NCBI RefSeq assembly: GCF_900110425.1
Contig: NZ_FODS01000002.1
Coordinates: 186,001-250,000 of the forward strand
Length of the DNA stretch: 64,000 bases
Direction: 5' to 3'
Source of the DNA: Salinihabitans flavidus
GTDB lineage: Bacteria; Pseudomonadota; Alphaproteobacteria; Rhodobacterales; Rhodobacteraceae
The position numbers and the translations under genes were made by a program. The notes under the pieces are model-generated. The model saw only the letters and a program-made list of their open reading frames with translations. It searched no databases and was not told the origin of the DNA. Position 1 is the stretch's first letter. Each line of letters begins with the position of its first letter. This document shows, piece by piece, positions 8,420-16,635 of this stretch.

Positions 8420-8449
8420 TGATCCGATTTTTTCCACGGCCCGTAACCC
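8420..8449 (+). promoter_or_regulatory. Predicted sigma-E (RpoE) promoter for the divergent photolyase operon
   Basis: TGATCC (8420-8425) is followed after exactly 18 bases by TAACCC (8444-8449). The -35 elements of this promoter and of the rpoE promoter are only five bases apart and form an inverted repeat (GGATCA-ATTTG-TGATCC). The predicted start is near 8456, about 23 bases before the first operon gene. Confidence 0.8.
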
Positions 8450-8478
8450 CACAGACCCAACCAGAGGAACAAAGCCCT

Positions 8479-9777
8479 ATGTCATTCGATGCCGCGCCGG
8501 TCCGCCCCCGTCACATCGCCATTGTCGGCGCGGGGATCTCCGGTCTTGCCGCCGCCTATCTGCTGGCGCCCCACCACCGTGTCACCCTGATCGAGGCCGC
8601 GCCGCGCCTTGGCGGGCACGCGCGCACCGTCATGGCCGGAAAGCGCGGCGATCAGCCCGTGGACACCGGCTTCATCGTGTTCAACTATCCCACCTACCCG
8701 CATCTGACGGCGATGTTCGACGATCTTCAGGTGCCGGTGGAGACAAGCAACATGAGCTTCGGCGCCTCCATCGACAACGGGCGCGTCGAATACGCGCTGT
8801 TTTCGCTCAACGCGGTGATGGGCCAGAGGCGCAACATCGCGCGCCCGCAGTTCTACGGGCTGCTGCGCGACATCCTGCGGTTCAACACGCGGGCGGTGGC
8901 CGCGTCGGACGATCCGGCGCTGACCATCGGCGACCTGCTCGACAACCTGTCGCTCGGGGCGTGGTTCCGCAACTATTACCTGCTGCCGATCTGCGGCGCG
9001 ATCTGGTCCACCCCGCCGGACGGCATCCTTGACTTTCCCGCCCGCTCTCTGGTGCAGTTCTTCCGCAACCATGCCCTGCTGGGCTGGTCCGATCAGCATC
9101 AGTGGTGGACCGTCTCGGGCGGCTCGGTCGAATATGTCCGGCGGCTGGAGGCGCGCCTGCGCCTGCTGGGCGCGGACATCCGCACCGCAAGCCCGGTGCG
9201 CGGGGTGGAGCGGCGCGCGGATGGCGTGACGGTCCACCTGCAGGGCCAGCCCGCCATCGAGGCCGACGAGGTGATCATGGCCACTCATTCCGACGACGCG
9301 CTGCGCCTGCTGGACCGGCCCACTGCACGCGAGGAATCGGTGCTCGGCGATCTGCGCTATCAGGACAATCAGGCGATCCTGCACCGCGACCCGAACCAGA
9401 TGCCGCGCCGCCGCGCCTGCTGGTCAAGCTGGGTCTACCGCGCCGACCACTCCCGCCCTCAAAGCGCGATCGGCGTGACCTACTGGATGAACCGGCTTCA
9501 GAACATCCCCGAGGACGATCCGCATTTCGTCACCCTCAACCCGATCGACCCGGTGCCCGATCACCTGATCTACGATCAGACCACCTTCCGCCACCCGGTG
9601 TTCGACCATGCCGCCATCGCCGCGCAGGGGCGGCTTGCCGCGATGCAGGGCGACAACCGCACATGGTTCGCGGGCGCCTATACGCGGCACGGCTTTCACG
9701 AGGATGGCTTTGCCAGCGCGGTCAGCATCGCCGAGGCGATGGCCGCCACGCATCCCGTTATGCAGGCGGCCGAATGA
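8479..9777 (+). CDS. FAD-dependent amine-oxidase-type oxidoreductase (candidate fatty-acyl desaturase)
   Basis: This 432-residue flavoprotein starts with a Rossmann FAD-binding motif (IVGAGISGLAAAYLL, residues 15-29) and an E/LGG motif (EAAPRLGGHARTV), typical of the flavin-containing amine oxidoreductase and desaturase superfamily. The ATG at 8479 follows AGAGG with suitable spacing. It is the first gene of an operon predicted to be transcribed by RpoE. From memory, R. sphaeroides has a sigma-E-controlled cluster with the same kinds of gene (RSP_1087-1091), and a flavoprotein of this type (UfaD) acts on phospholipid acyl chains in furan fatty acid synthesis. An acyl-desaturase role is therefore attractive but inferred. 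The stop overlaps the next start. Confidence 0.8.
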   Translation: MSFDAAPVRPRHIAIVGAGISGLAAAYLLAPHHRVTLIEAAPRLGGHARTVMAGKRGDQPVDTGFIVFNYPTYPHLTAMFDDLQVPVETSNMSFGASIDNGRVEYALFSLNAVMGQRRNIARPQFYGLLRDILRFNTRAVAASDDPALTIGDLLDNLSLGAWFRNYYLLPICGAIWSTPPDGILDFPARSLVQFFRNHALLGWSDQHQWWTVSGGSVEYVRRLEARLRLLGADIRTASPVRGVERRADGVTVHLQGQPAIEADEVIMATHSDDALRLLDRPTAREESVLGDLRYQDNQAILHRDPNQMPRRRACWSSWVYRADHSRPQSAIGVTYWMNRLQNIPEDDPHFVTLNPIDPVPDHLIYDQTTFRHPVFDHAAIAAQGRLAAMQGDNRTWFAGAYTRHGFHEDGFASAVSIAEAMAATHPVMQAAE

Positions 9778-10532
9778 CCGCAGGGGCCGAACATATCCGG
9801 GGGCGGACATGGCACGGGCGGCGCGGGGCGATCGCCAACGCCTTTTCCTACGGCGTGGATTTCGTCCTGCTGGAGCCGGAGGCGCCCCGCCTGCCGGCGC
9901 TGCTGTCGCACAACCGCTTCAACCTCTGGGCCGTGCATGACCGCCACCATGGCGGCGCGCGCGGCGCGGGCGAGGGCGCGGCATGGGTGCGCCGGCAGCT
10001 TGCCGCCCACGGCCACCCCGACCCGGAAGAGGCGCGCATCGAACTGCTCACGCAACCAAGCTTTCTCGGCCTGCATTTCAACCCCGTCAGCTTCTGGCTC
10101 ATCTGGCACGCGGGCGCGCTCAATGCCGTGATCGCGGAGGTGAACAACACCATGGGCGACAGGCACTCGTACTTCTGCGCGCGCCCCGGTTTCGCCCCCA
10201 TCCGCCCGCGCGACGAGATCACCGCGACCAAGATCTTTCACGTCTCGCCGTTTCAGGACACGCGCGGCACCTACCGCTTTCATTTCCGCGTCACGGACCG
10301 GCGCATTGCCATCCGCATCGCGCTGGAGGATGGCGCGGGCGGCGTTCTGGCCACGCTGAACGGCGCGCGGCGGCCCGCGACCCCGCGCTCACTGCTGGGG
10401 GCGGCGCTGCGGCGGCCCATGGGCTCGGGGCGCGTGGTCGCGCTCATCCTCTGGCAGGCGCTCAAACTCTGGGCCAAGGGCGCGCGGTTTCGCCGTCGCC
10501 CCGCCCCCCCGGCAGAGGAGATCAGCTCATGA
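9774..10532 (+). CDS. DUF1365 family protein
   Basis: This 252-residue protein belongs to DUF1365, recognised by the segments FLGLHFNPVSFWLIW, VIAEVNNTMGDRHSYF, KIFHVSPFQDTRGTYRF and ALILWQALKLWAKG. The function of the family is not firmly established. Its genes usually sit beside a FAD-dependent oxidoreductase of the type encoded just upstream and often a cyclopropane-synthase-like methyltransferase, which points to membrane lipid modification. No such methyltransferase lies in this operon. The start overlaps the upstream stop as ATGA. Confidence 0.88.
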   Translation: MTAGAEHIRGRTWHGRRGAIANAFSYGVDFVLLEPEAPRLPALLSHNRFNLWAVHDRHHGGARGAGEGAAWVRRQLAAHGHPDPEEARIELLTQPSFLGLHFNPVSFWLIWHAGALNAVIAEVNNTMGDRHSYFCARPGFAPIRPRDEITATKIFHVSPFQDTRGTYRFHFRVTDRRIAIRIALEDGAGGVLATLNGARRPATPRSLLGAALRRPMGSGRVVALILWQALKLWAKGARFRRRPAPPAEEISS

Positions 10533-11023
10533 CCCGCCTTGCCCTTTGCACGCTTTGCATGCTCATCGCCCTGCCGGCCACGGCGGCGGCGGAGCCGCTG
10601 GCCCCGCGCGGGGCGGCCACGGTGCGCGCGCTTGGTATTCCGCTCTACAAGGCCGAACTGTTCACCCGGGGCGGCGCGGCGTTTTCATGGCAGGCGCCCT
10701 TCGCGCTGCGCCTGACCTATCATCGCGGCTTCTCAACCCGCCAGCTCACCCGCGCCACCGCGCAGGAACTGCGCCGGATCGAAGGCCCCCGCGCCGATCA
10801 GGCGGCGCTCGTGACCAAGCTGGACGCATGTTTCACCGATGTGGCGCGCGGCGACCGGATCATCGCCCGCGCGGAGGCGCGCGACCGCGTGACGCTGCGC
10901 CGGGGCGACGCCGCCCCCTGCATCGTGGAGCATCCCGGCGCCGCGCGGCGCTTTCTCGGCATCTGGCTGTCAGAGCAGAGCCGCGATCCCGAACAGACCG
11001 CCCGCCTGCGGGGCGAGGGCTGA
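10529..11023 (+). CDS. Exported chalcone-isomerase-like protein
   Basis: This 164-residue protein begins with a signal peptide (hydrophobic residues 4-20, likely cleavage after TAAAA/E) and resembles the bacterial chalcone isomerase-like family. Matching segments are GIPLYKAELFTRG, LRLTYHRGFSTRQLTRATAQEL and FLGIWLSEQS near the end. The fold binds fatty acids in some relatives. Bacterial members are periplasmic and their activity is unknown. Its place in an operon with lipid-modifying-type genes supports a lipid-related role. The ATG overlaps the previous stop (ATGA). Confidence 0.75.
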   Translation: MTRLALCTLCMLIALPATAAAEPLAPRGAATVRALGIPLYKAELFTRGGAAFSWQAPFALRLTYHRGFSTRQLTRATAQELRRIEGPRADQAALVTKLDACFTDVARGDRIIARAEARDRVTLRRGDAAPCIVEHPGAARRFLGIWLSEQSRDPEQTARLRGEG

Positions 11024-12232
11024 ATGGGCTGGCGCATCTTCCTTTTCGCGGCGGTTCTCTCGGCGGCGGGCATCCCGCTTTATATCCACCTGCCGCTTTT
11101 CGCCCATCGCGAGCTTGGGCTGGGCTTCGAGGTGATCGGCCTGACCCTGCTGGCGCTGCGCGCGGTGGATTTCGTGCAAGACCCGCTTCTGGGCCGGCTG
11201 GTCGATGCCGCCCCCGATCATCAGCCGCATCTCGCCGCGCTGGCGCTTGGCACGATGGCGCTTGGCTTTGCGCTGCTGTTCGGGCTGCCGGTCCTTGCCG
11301 CCCCGCCCCTGCCGCCGCTTGTGTGGATGATCGCGACGCTGATCGTGATCTTCACCGGCTTTTCGCTCGGCATGATCCTGTTCTACGCGCAGGGCGTGAC
11401 ATGGGCCGAGGACATGGGCGGGCATTTCGGTGTCGCCGCATGGCGCGAGGCGGGGCTTCTGGCGGGCATCCTTCTGGCCACGCTCGCCCCCGCCGCCATC
11501 AGCGCGCTTTGGGGCCCGCAGGTGCAATACGGCGGCTATGGCCTGCTGCTGGCGGCGATCTGCCTTGTGGCGCTGCCCGTCGTGCGCCCGATCTGGCAGC
11601 GCGGGCGCCCCGGCGCGCTGCGCCCGGCCCTTGGCGCGCCCGCACGGCGGCTTCTGGGGCTGGCGCTGATCAATGCGCTGCCCCTTGGGCTGACCTCCAC
11701 GCTGTTCCTGCTTTTCGTGGAATACCGGCTCGACATGCCCGACATGGCCGGGCTGTTCCTGCTGGTCTTCTTTGCCGCCGCCGGCCTGTCCGCCCCGCTC
11801 TGGGCCCGGCTGGGGGAACGGTTCGGCCCGCGCCGCGTGCTCTTCGGCTCCATGACGCTGGCCATCGTCAGCTTCGCTTGGGTGGCCACGCTCGGCCCCG
11901 GCGACGGGGCGGCCTTCGCGCTCATCTCGGCGGCCAGCGGTCTGGCGCTGGGGGCCGATTTCGTCATCCTTCCGGCGCTCTTCGCCGGGTTGATGGGGCG
12001 CGGCGGCGCGGGCGCGGGCTTCGGCTTGTGGTCGCTGGCGCAGAAACTGTCGCTGGCGCTGGCCGCCGGATCTCTGGTCTTTCTGGGGCTGGGCACCGGA
12101 ACCACCACCGGTGCCGGTGCGCCCGCGCCCGCCGCGCTCACATGGGGGTATGCCGTTCTGCCCTGTCTTCTCAAACTCGTGGCGCTGGCGATGATCGTCC
12201 GGCTGCCCCACCCCGCAAAGGCCCCCGCATGA
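11024..12232 (+). CDS. MFS/GPH-family membrane transporter
   Basis: This 402-residue protein has about twelve hydrophobic segments spread over its whole length and the charged loop motif DPLLGRLVD after the second helix. That motif is typical of major facilitator and glycoside-pentoside-hexuronide (GPH) type carriers. The substrate is unknown. Its start codon follows the upstream stop without any gap. A transporter of this class is also part of the R. sphaeroides sigma-E cluster as I remember it. Confidence 0.82.
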   Translation: MGWRIFLFAAVLSAAGIPLYIHLPLFAHRELGLGFEVIGLTLLALRAVDFVQDPLLGRLVDAAPDHQPHLAALALGTMALGFALLFGLPVLAAPPLPPLVWMIATLIVIFTGFSLGMILFYAQGVTWAEDMGGHFGVAAWREAGLLAGILLATLAPAAISALWGPQVQYGGYGLLLAAICLVALPVVRPIWQRGRPGALRPALGAPARRLLGLALINALPLGLTSTLFLLFVEYRLDMPDMAGLFLLVFFAAAGLSAPLWARLGERFGPRRVLFGSMTLAIVSFAWVATLGPGDGAAFALISAASGLALGADFVILPALFAGLMGRGGAGAGFGLWSLAQKLSLALAAGSLVFLGLGTGTTTGAGAPAPAALTWGYAVLPCLLKLVALAMIVRLPHPAKAPA

Positions 12233-12777
12233 AACCCGTCCTGATCCTTCTCGTTCTTCTGGCGCTGGCCTATGTGGTCAAGCGCCAGACCCTCGGCTTT
12301 GCCGCGCAGCATCCGCGCGATTATGCTGGCACCACGCCCGTCTTCGATCTGCGCACCCACCTGAACGGCCCGATCCTGTCGGAGGGGATGATCTACGGCC
12401 CCACCGGGCGCGTCGCCTCGCGGTTCACCGCGAAGATGCACGGCTCATGGAACGGCGCGACCGGAACGCTGACCGAGGATTTCACCTATTCCACCGGCAC
12501 CACGCAGGCCCGCGAATGGACCCTGACACCGGGCGAGGAGGGGCGCTTCACCGCCACCGCGCCCGATGTCATCGGCACCGGCACCGGGCAGGTCTCGGGC
12601 GCGACGATCCGCATGCACTACCGCATCCGGCTGCCGGCGGAGTCGGGGGGCCATGTGCTCTCCGTCACCGACTGGCTGTATCTCACTGAAAACGGGGTGA
12701 TCATGAACCGATCCCAAATGCGCAAATTCGGCATCAAGGTGGCGGAGCTTGTCGCCACGCTGCGGCCCGCGCCATGA
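12229..12777 (+). CDS. DUF3833 family protein
   Basis: This 182-residue protein has one N-terminal hydrophobic helix (residues 3-17), followed by a beta-rich domain with the segments FDLRTHLNGPILSEGMIYGPTG, FTAKMHGSWNG, GTLTEDFTYSTG and DWLYLTENGVIMNRSQMRKFG. These match DUF3833. Family members are membrane-anchored or lipoprotein-like, and the function is not known. I see no lipobox cysteine. The gene overlaps both neighbours by ATGA junctions inside the predicted RpoE operon. Confidence 0.82.
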   Translation: MKPVLILLVLLALAYVVKRQTLGFAAQHPRDYAGTTPVFDLRTHLNGPILSEGMIYGPTGRVASRFTAKMHGSWNGATGTLTEDFTYSTGTTQAREWTLTPGEEGRFTATAPDVIGTGTGQVSGATIRMHYRIRLPAESGGHVLSVTDWLYLTENGVIMNRSQMRKFGIKVAELVATLRPAP

Positions 12778-13508
12778 CGCCGGGCGGGCAGACCATCTGG
12801 ATCATCGGCGCGAGCGAGGGGCTGGGCGCGGCGCTGGCGCGCAAGCTGCACAGGCGCGGCGCGCGTCTGATCCTGTCGGCGCGCGGGGCCGAAAAGCTCG
12901 ATGCGCTGGCTGCCGAACTGCCCGGCGCGCGGGCCCTGCCGCTCGACGTGACCGACGATGCCAGCCTCGCCGCCGCGTGGGAGAGAACCGGCCTCATCGA
13001 CCAGGTCGTCTACAACGCGGGCACCTACGATCCGATGCGCGCGCAGGAGTGGGACGCGCCCTCGGTGCTGCGCATGGCCGACACGAATTTCACCGGGGCG
13101 CTGCGCGTGCTGGGCCATGTGCTGCCCTATTTCGTGGCGCGCGGCGCGGGGCGCATCACGCTTGTCGGCTCGCTCGCGGGGTTTCGCGGCCTGCCCGGCG
13201 CCATCGGCTACGGGGCGAGCAAATCGGCCCTGATGCATCTGGCCGAGAACCTGCATGTGGATCTGGCGGGCACGGGGGTTTCGGTGCGCCTTGCCAATCC
13301 CGGCTTCATCCGCACCCGCCTGACCGACAAGAACGACTTTGCCATGCCGCAGATCATGACCCCCGAGGCCGCCGCCGATCACGTCCTGCGCGCGATGACG
13401 GGGCGGCGCTTTTCCACCAGCTTCCCGCGCCCCTTCGCATGGCTGTTCCGGATATTTTCCATCCTGCCCGACGCGATCTACTTTCGCATCATGGGTCGCA
13501 GCAATTAG
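12774..13508 (+). CDS. Short-chain dehydrogenase/reductase (SDR)
   Basis: This 244-residue classical SDR uses NAD(P)H to reduce or oxidise a carbonyl or alcohol. The cofactor glycine motif is GASEGLG (12-18), the structural NAG is at 81-83, and the catalytic residues are S133, Y146 and K150 (YGASK). A hydrophobic C-terminal segment (WLFRIFSILPDAIYFRIMG) may associate with the membrane, fitting an acyl-lipid substrate. The start overlaps the upstream stop (ATGA), and the photolyase gene follows after nine bases. Confidence 0.88.
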   Translation: MTPGGQTIWIIGASEGLGAALARKLHRRGARLILSARGAEKLDALAAELPGARALPLDVTDDASLAAAWERTGLIDQVVYNAGTYDPMRAQEWDAPSVLRMADTNFTGALRVLGHVLPYFVARGAGRITLVGSLAGFRGLPGAIGYGASKSALMHLAENLHVDLAGTGVSVRLANPGFIRTRLTDKNDFAMPQIMTPEAAADHVLRAMTGRRFSTSFPRPFAWLFRIFSILPDAIYFRIMGRSN

Positions 13509-13517
13509 GATGGCCCC

Positions 13518-14927
13518 ATGACCGACGCCCCCGTGATCCACTGGTTCCGGCAGGATCTGCGCCGTGCCGACAACCCCGCGCTCACCGACGCCGCAACATC
13601 CGGCCCGGTGGTGCCGGTCTATATCCTCGACGACATCCACCCCGGCGACTGGGCGATGGGCGGGGCCAGCCGCGCATGGCTGCACCGCTCGCTCACCGCG
13701 CTGAACGCAAGCCTTGGCGGGCGCCTTCAGGTTTTCGCGGGCGATCCCGAAACCCTCCTGCCCCGGCTGGCCCGCGATCTCGGCGCGCAGGGCGTCACAT
13801 GGACCCGCGCCTATGAGCCTTGGCGCACCGCCCGCGACAGCCGCCTCAAATCGACGCTGCGTGCGCAAGGCCTCACGGTGCGAAGCCACCCCGGCGCCTT
13901 GCTGTGGGAGCCGATGGAGGTGGCCAAGCCCGACGGCACCCCCTACCGCGTCTTCACCCCCTTCTTCCGCAAGGGCTGCCGCGCCGCCGGTGCGCCCCGC
14001 GCGCCGCTGTCCGTGCCGACGATCACCTTCGCCGACGTGCCGAACGACACCACACTGGGCGATCTCGCCCTGCGGCCCCGCCCCCGCTGGGACCGCGCCG
14101 TTCTGGACGGCTGGACCCCCGGAGAGGCGGGCGCCCTCTCGCGGCTTGAGGCGTTTCTGGACACCGGCCTCGCCCACTACAAGACGGGGCGCGACTTTCC
14201 GGCGAAGCCCTATGTCTCGCGCCTCTCGCCGCACCTGCACTTCGGAGAGATCTCCCCCCATCAGGCATGGCACGCCGCGGGCAACCGCGCGATGGGCGCC
14301 AATACCGATCACTTCCAGTCCGAACTGGGCTGGCGCGAATTCTCGCACCACCTGCTCTATCACAACCCCGATTTGCCGGGGCGAAACCTGCAAGGCAAAT
14401 TCGACGCCTTCCCTTGGCGCGAGGACGCCGCCGCGCTCGCCGCATGGCAACAGGGGCGCACCGGCGTTCCGATCGTCGATGCCGGGATGAGAGAGCTGTG
14501 GCAGACCGGCTACATGCACAACCGGGTGCGCATGATCACCGGCTCTTTTCTGGTCAAGAACCTCCTGCTGCACTGGCACCACGGAGAGCGGTGGTTCTGG
14601 GACACGCTGCTTGATGCCGATCTGGCCAACAACAGCGCCTCATGGCAATGGATCGCCGGAAGCGGCGCCGACGCAGCGCCCTATTTCCGCATTTTCAACC
14701 CGGTCACGCAGGGGCGAAAATTCGATGCCGCGGGCGCCTACACCCGCCGCTTCGTGCCCGAACTGGCGGAGCTGCCCGACAAGCACCTCTTCGCCCCATG
14801 GGAGGCGCCCGCCCCCGTGCTGCGGGAGGCGGGCGTGCGGCTGGGAGAGAGCTACCCCGCCCCGATCGTCGATCTGCGCGGCTCGCGGCAACGCGCGCTC
14901 GACGCCTTCTCGTCGATCTCGGGCTGA
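13518..14927 (+). CDS. phrA: Deoxyribodipyrimidine photo-lyase (class I)
   Basis: The 469-residue enzyme repairs UV-induced cyclobutane pyrimidine dimers with blue light. The N-terminal antenna-binding domain starts IHWFRQDLRRADNPAL. The C-terminal FAD domain carries SRLSPHLHFGEISP, ELGWREFSHHLLYH, AWQQGRTGVPIVDAGMREL, NRVRMI and the family signature around ANNSASWQWIAGSG with FRIFNPVTQGRKFD. It is the last gene of the seven-gene divergent operon. In R. sphaeroides phrA is a known RpoE target, which supports the promoter assignment here. Confidence 0.96.
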   Translation: MTDAPVIHWFRQDLRRADNPALTDAATSGPVVPVYILDDIHPGDWAMGGASRAWLHRSLTALNASLGGRLQVFAGDPETLLPRLARDLGAQGVTWTRAYEPWRTARDSRLKSTLRAQGLTVRSHPGALLWEPMEVAKPDGTPYRVFTPFFRKGCRAAGAPRAPLSVPTITFADVPNDTTLGDLALRPRPRWDRAVLDGWTPGEAGALSRLEAFLDTGLAHYKTGRDFPAKPYVSRLSPHLHFGEISPHQAWHAAGNRAMGANTDHFQSELGWREFSHHLLYHNPDLPGRNLQGKFDAFPWREDAAALAAWQQGRTGVPIVDAGMRELWQTGYMHNRVRMITGSFLVKNLLLHWHHGERWFWDTLLDADLANNSASWQWIAGSGADAAPYFRIFNPVTQGRKFDAAGAYTRRFVPELAELPDKHLFAPWEAPAPVLREAGVRLGESYPAPIVDLRGSRQRALDAFSSISG

Positions 14928-15158
14928 CCGGACCGCCCGGCGCGGACAAGACGCCCGAGCCGCGCATCGCCGTGCCGGGGGGCGGCCCGTCGATGCGCGG
15001 CGGCCTTCGGCCTTGATCCCGCGCGGCGGACAGGGGCGGAACATGCGGCACCCGCGTCACATTTATCGCTAACACCGCGCGGGGCGGCGGCAATCGGCCT
15101 TCCCCCCCACGCGTATCGCGTCTATACCCCGCGCGAATTCGCCACAAAAGGATATGCC

Positions 15159-16157
<999 letters not shown>

Positions 16158-16242
16158 CGCAGGGGACATTCCCCCGCGCCGCTTGCGCGTCTCATGCCGC
16201 TCGGGCATACCAAGGGCGAGGATTTGCGAGAAGGCGCGCCCC

Positions 16243-16386
16243 ATGACCAATCCGATCTCGGTTGCCCTGGTACTTTTGATCTTCGGCGGGCTGATCGCCG
16301 ACATGTACTGGGCAGATGGCCAGACCGCCCTTCTGATCGCCCGGAAATTCGTCGCCCTTGTCGAATGGGTCGCCTTCTGGCGCTAG
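16243..16386 (+). CDS. Small single-pass membrane protein, 47 residues
   Basis: The ATG at 16243 follows a GAGAAGG ribosome-binding site and opens a 47-codon frame. One hydrophobic helix spans about residues 6-22 and is followed by an amphipathic helix ending in WVAFWR. I recall similar very small proteins with the same RKF...WVAFWR ending near gap genes in other Rhodobacterales, but I cannot verify this here. It lies 85 bp downstream of gap on the same strand. The function is unknown. Confidence 0.65.
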   Translation: MTNPISVALVLLIFGGLIADMYWADGQTALLIARKFVALVEWVAFWR

Positions 16387-16397
16387 GCGCAGCTCGT

Positions 16398-16464
16398 CTT
16401 TTCGGGCCAAATACCTCGGGCGAGTCGCCGCCATGCGGCGACGGGGGCAGCGCCCCCTGCCCCC
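16398..16464 (+). repeat. Dispersed motif CTTTTCGGGCCAAATACC followed by two tandem hairpins
   Basis: Positions 16398-16415 match 57557-57574 (opposite strand) at 16 of 18 bases. Immediately after come a perfect 7-bp hairpin (16424-16430 with 16436-16442) and a perfect 8-bp GC-only hairpin (16443-16450 with 16457-16464). There is no U-run, so an intrinsic terminator of the standard kind is not evident. It may be a transcript-end or REP-like element after the small membrane protein gene. Confidence 0.7.
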
Positions 16465-16524
16465 GGCTTCACCAAATCTTAACGCATCGTTCGCGCCGTT
16501 AACGACGCCGATCCGGCGCATCGC

Positions 16525-16603
16525 CACCGACGCGATACCGACGAAATACCGACGTTTTACCGACACGGGTTTTGGAGCGTTAACAAGAGCTTGAGGTGAG
16601 TCG
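16525..16603 (+). repeat. 80-bp dispersed intergenic element, copy B
   Basis: CACCGAC or TACCGAC motifs begin at 16525, 16536, 16547 and 16558, an exact 11-bp period. GTTAAC lies at 16579-16584 (offset 54) and a TGAGTCG variant of the end motif at 16597-16603. Upstream, TTAACGC and a further GTTAAC (16498-16503) resemble the flank of copy C. The element sits between the convergent small-protein gene and gnd, with its GTTAAC side facing the gnd stop codon. Confidence 0.9.
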
Positions 16604-16635
16604 TCCGATCCGGCCCATCCCCACCGCACGCCGCC

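Noticed and set aside
12618-14582. 654-codon open frame on the minus strand
   Set aside because: It overlaps the SDR and photolyase genes, both with clear active-site motifs on the other strand.
16498-16584. GTTAAC and TTAACGC sites considered as CtrA binding boxes
   Set aside because: The TTAA-N7-TTAA spacing of the CtrA consensus is not met in any copy, and the sites lie at gene 3' ends rather than in promoters.
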